From assembly GCA_039090855.1 (NCBI GenBank), contig CM076995.1, positions 117,924,770 through 117,988,769 on the forward strand: 64,000 bases of DNA, given 5' to 3'. Below are positions 56,603 to 64,000 of the stretch, one piece after another; within the stretch, counting starts at the first letter, position 1; each line of letters begins with the position of its first letter. Under the pieces are notes generated by a model. That model searched no databases. It worked only from the letters and a program-made list of their open reading frames with translations, and was not told the origin of the DNA. The translations under genes were made by a program, and so were the position numbers. The DNA is from Macrothele yani. Lineage: Eukaryota > Arthropoda > Arachnida > Araneae > Macrothelidae.

Positions 56603-57900
56603 ACACCAGAGAAAAATAAGTCACCTCCAGTAATTTACTTTTAGTACTTAGTTACATCACCACGTGCAGAAATCACAGCATTAATTCCTGCTGGAAGAGA
56701 TTCAACGAGGTGATTTAAATAACTTGAATCAATTTTTGACCATCTTAAGAACAGTTTTTCTCGCAATTCATTGAGATTCCTGGGATGCTGAAGTTTGGTT
56801 TTTACACTTCGTTCAAGGTGGTCTCATAAATTCTCGATAGGATTTAAATCTGGCGATTTAGCTGGACAGCCAGCTCATCTGTCCCAAAGTTGTATCATGC
56901 TCTTCACACGAATCCATAATTGTTTTAGCTCTATGTGTCCTATAGTTATCATCCTGGTAAATCGAATAAGTTACTTGATCAGAATCCTGCAAATATCGTG
57001 CAAAACGAAACATATGATTGTCTAAAATTTATTTGTAAGCATGCTGATTTATAGTATTCTTTACCTTTACTAGTGGACCTAACTCACACCATTAAAACAA
57101 CCCAACAGCATTACATACCAACCTCCTTTGTCAAGAACTTTTTGAATACACTCAGGATTGAATGTTTCTTTAGACCTCCTGTTGACCCTACGCCATTTGA
57201 GCATAGGCAAAATCAGGATTGAATGATTCTTTAGACCTCCTGGATTGAATGTTTCTTTAGACCTGTTGAATTAGACCTCCAGGATTGAATGTTTCTTTAG
57301 ACCTCCTGTTGAATTAGACCTCCAGACTTCCAGGATTGAATGATTCTTTAGCACTCAGGATTGAATGTTTCTTTAGACCTCCTGTTGACCCTTGCGTCAT
57401 TTGAGTATAGGCAAAATTTGGATTTATCAGGCCATATAATTGGATTTATCAGACCTGTTGAATTAGACCTCCAGGATTGAATGTTTCTTTAGACCTCCTG
57501 TTGAATTAGACCTCCAGACTTCCAGGATTGAATGATTCTTTAGCACTCAGGATTGAATGTTTCTTTAGACCTCCTGTTGACCCTTGCGTCATTTGAGTAT
57601 AGGCAAAATTTGGATTTATCAGGCCATATAATTGGATTTATCAGACCCAAGCTAATCGAGCTTTTTTGTGTGTGTGAGCTGTGGTTAGCATTAGTTTGAG
57701 TCTTGTAACTCGACTCCAGATATTCATTCGACGAAGATCCCTACGCAATGTTCTTTCAGATATAGATGTATGAGGTCCATTATTAACAGATTGGAGAAGT
57801 TCCTGCCTTGTTTGAAATCTGTTTTCGTTAACCAGGCGAGGAATTCTGCACCGGTCACGACTTGTCAAATGGTGTTTCGTCCACAGTTTTTAGTACGTCT
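56603..57900 (-). pseudogene. Tc1-like transposase D with internal tandem expansion
   Basis: Minus strand. The N-terminal part (57641-57868) reads MTSRDRCRIPRLVNENRFQT, then RTLRRDLRRMNIWSRVTRLK, and the C-terminal part (56630-56900) reads CPAKSPDLNPIENL with HLVESLPAGINAVISARGG-type sequence. The middle, about 57120-57644, is expanded by repeats (see the 192-bp duplication). The second catalytic block and its neighbours are degraded near 56900-57120. No clear right terminal repeat: the satellite begins about 57950. Confidence 0.75.
57261..57644. repeat. 192-bp perfect-looking tandem duplication inside Tc1 element D
   Basis: Two units, 57261-57452 and 57453-57644, each starting acctgttgaattagacctcc and ending tggatttatcag. 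Shorter repeats of gattgaatgtttctttagac and cctcctgttga occur within each unit and before it (57145-57260), showing stepwise local expansion. 192 is a multiple of three, so the frame could survive. Confidence 0.9.
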
Positions 57901-58092
57901 TTTGTAAAAAAAGATTGTGTTTATGTTACCGGTTTGTCCCCCATCCATCAGTCCGTCCGTCGTTCGTCTGTACCCACGATATCTCTGCAACTATTAGTCC
58001 CATTTGAAAAATTCTTTTTGCGTTGGGAAGCTTGAAATATGCGAATGATGATCCTTTATTTCGTTTTTGTTTTTTTTTACAATGTACAATTT

Positions 58093-60100
58093 CGCCGCTA
58101 GAGGGCGTAAATGCAGATGATGTCGAATTCAAAAATACGTTTTATTCCACATATTTGCTTCTAAACATCCGATTGAAAAATATCTTTTATCTTTCGATTC
58201 TATTTATGTCGAAGAGTATTTTAGATGTAGTTACTTTTTCAAATTACTCATAGATTTTCCGCTAGGGGGCATAAAATTAAATTACATTTTCCCCGATAAC
58301 TCTTCTTCTAAAACTCCTATTTGAATTTTTTTCTTCAGCGGATACACCTCCTGGTAAAAAATATTTTGTATATAATTTCAAATTTTTGGTAAAGAGTACT
58401 TTGGCCACCAGGGGGCGTAATCGTTAGTCTTGGCTTCTGATGCATTTACCATAAAATCTGAGCTTCTAATATATCGATTGAAAAACTTCTTTAGTGGACT
58501 GATGCCACTCACATCGATGAACCTTTTCGGAATATTTTCTTCTTAAAATAGTGCACAGTTTTTCCGCCAGGGGTCGTAGATATATATCTTATTTTTGTTA
58601 ATATCTCTACTTCTAAGAGTCCGATTTGAAAATTCCTTCGTTGTTGGATAGTGATTTCAGTGTGACATGTTTTTCATATAATTTCAAAGTTTTTAAGTTA
58701 TTCCTAGACTTTCCGCTAGAGGGCGTAGAGGTAAATTGCGTTTCCCCCTATATCTCTGCTTCTGAATCTTCGATTTGAAAAAATCTTTCTACACCGCATA
58801 CAGCACCTGATGGGAAATCGTTTCCACATGATTTCTAATTTTTGTAAAAAATAGTTTAGCCACCAGAGGGCGTAATTCTTAATATCCGCTTCTGATGTAT
58901 TTGCCGCAAAAGATGAGCTTCCAAATTCTAAATCGAAAAAAACGTCGTTTGCAGACCGATATTACTCATGTCGACAAACCTTTTAGAAACATTTTCCTCT
59001 TAAAATAATGCATGGTTTCTACGCCAGGGGGCGTACATGTACATCTTATTTTTGTCAATATCTCTACTTCTAGGAGTCCGATTTGAAAAATTCTTTCTTT
59101 GTTGGATAGTGTTTCCAATGTGACATATTTTTCATATAATTTCAGAATTTTACAAGTAATTCATAGACTTTCCGCTAGGGGGCGTAAAAGTAAATTGATT
59201 TCTCCCCTATATCTCTGCTTCTAAATCTCCGATTTGAAAAATTCTTTCTGCACTGGATACAGCTCCTGATGGGAAATCCTTTGAACATAATTTCAAATTG
59301 TTGTAAAAATGGTTTGACCACCAGGTGGCGTAAGCCTTAATTTCCGCTTTTGATGTATTTGCAGGAAAATATGAACTTCTAAAATCTCGATTGAAAAAAG
59401 TCCTTTGTTGACCTATACTACTTATGTCGACAAACCTTTGAAGAACATTTTCTTCTTGAAATAATGCATGGTTTCTACGCCAGGGGGCGTAGATGTATAT
59501 CTTATTTTTGTCAATATCTCTACTTCTAGGAGTCCGATTTTAAAAATTCCTTGTTTGTTGAATAGTGTTTCCGATGCAAAATGTTTTTCCTGTAAATTTA
59601 AAATTTTCAAGTAAATCATTGATTTTTCGCTAGGGGGCACAAAGATAAATTGCGTTTTCTGCGTTATTTCTGCTTCTAAAACTCGGATTTGAAAAATTCT
59701 TCCTGTATCGCATACAACACCTGACGGAAAATATTTTTCATATAATTTCTAATGTTTGGTAAAGAATGGTTTGGCCACCAGGGGGCATAAGTGTTAATTC
59801 CTGCTTCTGAGGTATTTGTAGCAAAATCTGGGCTCCTGAAAACTCGACTAATTTTTTTTTTTTCTTGGACCGATACGGCTGATATGGATAAACCTTTTGA
59901 AAATACTTTCTTCCTAAAATAATGCATAGTTTTCGCTCCAGGGGACGTAAAGTCACATCTTATTTTTCTCGATATCTCTGTTTCTAAGAGTCCGTTTTGA
60001 GAATTTCTTTCTGTGTTGGAGAGCGTTTCCGGTGCGAAATGTTTCTCATATAAATTCATGTTTTTCTTAACGCACAAGTCTGCAACCAGAGGGCGTAAGC
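58093..60100. repeat. Higher-order tandem repeat (about 456 bp) with a CTCF-like box in every subunit
   Basis: Fourteen boxes of the form CCGC/CCACC-AG-GGGGCGTAA recur at about 58093, 58258, 58403, 58564, 58711, 58859, 59021, 59171, 59316, 59478, 59627, 59772, 59935 and 60083. Spacings cycle about 147, 147 and 162 bp, giving a three-subunit higher-order unit of about 456 bp. The subunits also share landmarks: gatttgaaaaattctttct, gatgggaaatcgttt and tcttatttttgtcaatatct. One subunit type has ccaccagggggcgtaa, one cgccagggggcgtaga, one ccgctagggggcgtaa. The ORFs inside are short and stop-rich. The first two subunits match 8135-8465. Confidence 0.85.
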
Positions 60101-60942
60101 TCACGATTCCGTTTACAACAATATCTGAGAGATCAAAAACCCGATTAAAAAACTTCTTTCTTCAGTCAGATACTATTGTTTTCCGTACAGGTTCCATTGA
60201 CTTTGAATAGCTCTGATAAATTTAATTTGCATCAGAACGGATTGAAAAGACGTGCTTATTACACCCGAAAATTCGGTGTCATCTTTCTTGTTCCTTTTGT
60301 TTTCAGTCGTGTTTGACTGACACCAGTATAAACATGTAGAACCAGAGGCTTATTTAGAGAGGCAGGTGGTCTTGGCCCCTGCCCACGAAAGAGTTTCATT
60401 TTTTTAAGTTTTTGGTAAAAATGCGACTTACATCAGAAAACAATGCCTTAATTTAATAAAAACGCAACTTCAACTTTTCGCCCCCCCTCCCCAAAGTATT
60501 CTATATACATCCCTGCGTAGAGCTGTTCTTTTGCTACATACACATTCATTCAATAGCTTCCTTGATTATGTGTCCTTTTGGTCCACCAAATGCTATGACA
60601 TCTTTTTGCCATCAGTCACTTACATTTCTTTCGACCCACTGATCTTAATTTTTCAAAATTTTGAGCTTAAAATTTTTCCTGCAGAAAGAAATAGTACATA
60701 TTATTATTTAACCCAGAAATATTTCAGTAAAATTCTAGTTATAACCTCAGAAATATATCGTATTAAACAATTACATATATTGCTTCTTGTGATTAGACTT
60801 CATATATACGTATAAATATATATATCCAAAATAAAAGCAGAGTTAAAATTTAAAAAACAAATTTTTTTTTTTTTTTTTTTTTAAACTTACATTCTGAAGA
60901 TCATGACGCGCAACGCAGCGGTGATGAATTCTCAAAACAAAC

Positions 60943-62299
60943 AACCTACAAAGCAAAGACTTAAACAAAAAAGTTTTTTAACTATGACAAAAAATAAAAA
61001 TAAAACTCAAAACCCAACAGGCAAGAGAATAAAAATAATAATAAATAACAAAACGAGAATGCAGAAAGTGTCGAGAATGCCGAGCCGTGGCTTTATCAAG
61101 GACCATCAAAAACTTTGCATTTTCTCACTTCCACAAAGACCTAGTTGAAAATGGGTTTCTGCACAAAGTCATAGATGCAAGTATAAGCCCCCCCCCCCAA
61201 TTTTTTATTTTACGTAACCGCCCTCAAAGGTGCGGAAAATAAGTAATTAAGCAAAAGTTTTAGCACACATCTATCACTTTCCTGGTCCAACCCATGTTCT
61301 TGTGCAGGTACTTTATCTTGTTCTAATCGTTTTCGTTATGCTTAAAATTTATTATTTTTCTTGTTCGGCATTAGTGCAACTTGTATTCTAACTATTTAAA
61401 AATTTTCTTTCATTTACTCTGGGCATGAGCTCGTTTTTCTGCTGTTTATTAGAGCTGTTAGCTGGGCACTCGACCTCGTGGTGATCGGAGTTGGTTGGAA
61501 CAAATTTTCTGTTATTGTAATCTTAAAGCATTCCTAGAATACTTTGTAAATATTGCAACTTTTATTTTTAACTTTAAGTACCTTTTCCAAAGCATTATAT
61601 CACGTTTTTTTTTTTTTTTTTTTTTTGTTCTTCTGGCATTCCGTTTTTTCGTGGGAGCTAGCTGTATGTAAAACATTCCTATTTACTACCGTAGTCTCTG
61701 TTATAATTTTTTATTCTTTTATTTTTATTTTTGGAAGTGTTTTTTTCCCCAGGGAATGACTTTTTTAAGTGCTTTTTATTTTCTTTGGTTCACGTTAGGA
61801 ACTTCACTTGGGCGGTCTGGTTGCTTAACCACGTGCTGAAACTGTATAGTTTTCTGTAGGTTGCTCAAGCCTTTTCACATTTTTTGTGAGATTTTTGACA
61901 ACGTTTTTCTGTTTTTTGTGGGAGATGATGAGTATGGGTTGGGCCAGGAAAGTGATAGATGTATGCTAAAACTTTTGCTTAGTTACTTATTTTCCGCACC
62001 TTTGAGGGCGGTTACGTAAAATTAAAATAAAAAAAAATTGGGGGGGGGGGGGCTTATACTTGCATCTATGACTTTGCAGAAAGAAACCCATTTTCAACTA
62101 GGTCTTTGTGGAAGTGGGAAAATACAGAGTTTTGCTGGTCCTTGATAAAGCCAAGGCTCGGCATTCTCGACACTTTCTGCATTCTGGTTTTGTTATTTAT
62201 TATTATTTTTATTCTCTTGACTGTTGGGTTTTGAGTTTTAATTTTTATTTTTTGTCATAGTTAAAAATTTTTTTTGTTTAAGTCTCTGCTTTGTAGGTT
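60943..62299. repeat. Large inverted repeat (foldback-like)
   Basis: Left arm 60943-61295 and right arm 61934-62299 are inverted near-copies of about 355-365 bp, separated by about 640 bp. Shared words include aacctacaaagca, gaaagtgtcgagaatgccgag, ccgccctcaaaggtgcgg and caggaaagtgatagatgt (right-hand form). A C/G run (61187-61197 and 62040-62052) lies in both arms. The spacer has T-runs and no recognised gene. No coding domain is seen in the arms. Confidence 0.83.
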
Positions 62300-62324
62300 A
62301 TAAATATATGTATATGCATTTCTT

Positions 62325-62500
62325 TTTCGTGGTTTAATGACCCTCATAAACATCTAAAGCTTGAAGGATGCTGTCTGTCCGTCTCTAATTTAGAGCTACT
62401 GGTTTCGCGAAAGAGTAAGAGCTAAAGCCTTAATTAACAAACACAGCATCCAGCGAAAACAGAACCCAGGTTCACCACTACGCTATTCCTTCCCCGTCAT
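62325..62500 (-). mobile_element. Degenerate SINE, copy 16
   Basis: Weak but ordered matches: cgtggtttaatgaccctcat, gtctctaatttagagctact, aacaaacacagcatcc. An old member of the family; box A and box B are gone. Confidence 0.55.
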
Positions 62501-63540
62501 CACACCTGCTGCCGTTTCGTAAACTTTGGTGATTAAAAGAAAAAAAAAACTTCTATTCAAATGACGATCGTGCCTACAAAATGCACTTACGCAGAAGCGT
62601 TATTTTTACGACGGTCAGTATACCTGAAAAAGGCATTTCACTGAAAGCTATAACTTTGTGAGTATTTCAACTTCAGGAAGATGCACATTTTTTTTCTATT
62701 ATTATTATATTTTTTTTTTACTGGCACTTTAGTTTTCTAGCATACGCATGTGTAGAAAATTTCACGAAGTTTCGTATAATTTTTTTATAAGGTCTTGAAC
62801 TTTTATGTGAGAAGCAGCTATTTACAGTGTGTACCGATTCTCTGGTTAAAAAACGATAACAGTCGCTGTGCTGTAAAAGCACTTCAGACGAAATTTTCAA
62901 AAATAAGTTAGGTATACTGAATCGTATGGACCAATGAAGATTTCTCGCTTTGGCTTCGAGTAACTCGATTTTTTGGCATGCTTTTAAGTTACTGCGCATT
63001 GCGCCACAAAATGTCACTGGGTAGAGAAACGTTGCTAGGAAAAAAAAAAAAAAACAGAATGGTGGAATTTCATGGAATAACTGGCCCATTCAGGCATTTC
63101 TAATTGGTCCTCCATTTTCCTGGCTTGCCCAATTTATCTCCTAGAGGTCAATTGGAGCATTTCTAATTGGCCCATTTTTGTTAAGATGCTGAAATTTCCT
63201 TGTGGTACAGGATGACCCCTCAAACCAAGGAAGTTGAAAGGAATTACATTGTTATATATGAAGGAAGGAAAGTGTGCTAAAAGCTATTTTAATTGCCATG
63301 GCTTCTTGATACCCATGTACTATGTGTTAAGTGGTGTTTTGAGTAGAAGGTCGTAGTTTTTGGTTCTTCGAGAATAAAAATTTTTTTTTTCAATCTCATA
63401 ATCATTTGCGTTGAATGTCCCTGTTAAAAGGTTTGGTAACACGCAGGATATGCTGCTTGACGTCAGCGCTGAAGTTTCTTCTTTATTTATAGCATACGTG
63501 CTGCATGTTGTAATACATTAATGCGCCTGCCATGGGCGCA
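62501..63540. other. Unrecognised stretch
   Basis: The words gcatttctaattgg and tggcccat recur near 63095-63180 as a short direct repeat. Otherwise no gene or named element is seen. Confidence 0.4.
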
Positions 63541-63547
63541 AAGTGTT

Positions 63548-64000
63548 CCACTACCTTTCCAATTTTTATGGGTGCTGTATTTTCAAATAGCCGATTCTTT
63601 GCACTTTCATTTGCATAGATGTTATTAATAATATTAATGTACGCATCTTCAGTAAGGCAGGATTTCAAACCCATTGTAACTGCCGATGGTTTCACTGAAT
63701 CAAAGGCTTTTTATAATCGATAAAAGCCATGCTTAATGGGATTTCATATTCTCTCGCTCTTTCAATTAGTTCTCTCAGAACGTGTATATGATCTATTGTG
63801 CTGTAGCCACTCCTGAATCCAGCTTGTTCTCTCGGTTGAGCCATGTCCAGTGTTACCTTCAAGCGGTGTGAAAGAACTTTAAGTGAAGATTTTATAAATT
63901 ACTGATAGGAGGCTGATAGGTCTGTAGTTCCTGAGATCCTCAATGTCACCATTTTTATGTAGCAGGATCATTGTAGCATTGTTCCAATCCTTAGGAATCT
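63548..64000 (-). mobile_element. RTE-clade LINE, copy L5 (fragment leaving the window)
   Basis: Minus-strand LINE sequence from just past RT motif B (IKIGK, ENTAPIKIG side, 63548) up through motif A (degraded by a frameshift near 63714) and the PREQAGFRSG block to the end of the window (KDWNNATMILLHKNGDIEDL). The 3' half, including FADD and the C-terminus, is absent on the left. Either a 3' deletion occurred or this is the inverted segment of another 5'-inverted insertion. Confidence 0.85.

Noticed and set aside
58093..60100. CRISPR array reading of the regular repeats
   Set aside because: Units are about 150 bp with similarity along the whole unit, no unique spacers, and the genome is eukaryotic.
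59676..60104. 142-codon minus-strand frame with a repeated YAPWWPN / LRPL pattern
   Set aside because: The repeat is the CTCF-like box of the satellite read in one frame; stops interrupt the neighbouring units.
60903..61148. Basic 81-codon frame in the left arm of the inverted repeat
   Set aside because: The frame is low-complexity (K, N, T rich) and is not kept open in the right arm.

Overview
This is a eukaryotic, AT-rich, repeat-dominated window from a large invertebrate genome. The single host gene I can support is an intronless-looking FBXL14/Partner-of-paired (F-box plus leucine-rich repeat) gene at about 14.2-15.4 kb. Its sequence and the transposon mix (RTE-clade LINEs, mariner, Tc1, P-element-like, hAT, Penelope-like elements, tRNA-derived SINEs) fit an arthropod, perhaps a chelicerate, but nothing here fixes the species. 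There are no prokaryotic features such as operons, CRISPR arrays or ribosome-binding sites.

Layout. 0-1 kb: degraded mariner transposase (minus) with a tRNA-like sequence beside it. 3.3-6.5 kb: a tRNA-derived SINE, then an RTE-type LINE whose 5' half is inverted. 7.5-9.0 kb: a short Penelope-like insertion with a target duplication, a partial copy of a satellite-like repeat and a 196-bp tandem duplication. 9.1-10.6 kb: a dense SINE cluster, including a SINE inside a SINE and a dimer. 11.3-12.15 kb: a second 5'-inverted LINE. 14.0-17 kb: FBXL14 with upstream region and long AT-rich 3' region. 19.1-21.6 kb: a broken P-element-like transposase (minus) with a hAT fragment inside it. 22.5-26.2 kb: an almost complete but broken LINE, split by a Penelope-like insertion that carries a GIY-YIG domain. 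26.2-33 kb: mostly unrecognised, with one SINE and a probable Tigger remnant. 33.7-36.7 kb: a LINE 3' stub, Tc1 debris and a 1.2-kb long-inverted-repeat element. 38.2-40.9 kb: Penelope-like remnants. 40.9-43.5 kb: the best preserved LINE, with an uninterrupted ORF. 43.46-43.84 kb: an inverted repeat with a tRNA-like unit. 44.9-46.1, 49.0-50.2, 55.0-56.05 and 56.6-57.9 kb: four Tc1-like elements. 52.1-53.27 kb: a near-complete Hsmar1-like mariner. 58.0-60.1 kb: a higher-order tandem repeat in which every subunit has a CTCF-like box. 60.9-62.3 kb: a large inverted repeat. 63.5-64 kb: another LINE copy leaving the window.

The genes do not form a pathway. The window records nested mobile-element insertions around one conserved ubiquitin-ligase adaptor gene. 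The most interesting signals are the CTCF-motif satellite, the nested Penelope insertion that keeps an endonuclease-GIY-YIG reading frame open, two independent 5' inversions of one LINE family, and the dimeric SINE with a single target duplication. All family assignments come from reading motifs by eye; no search was run.
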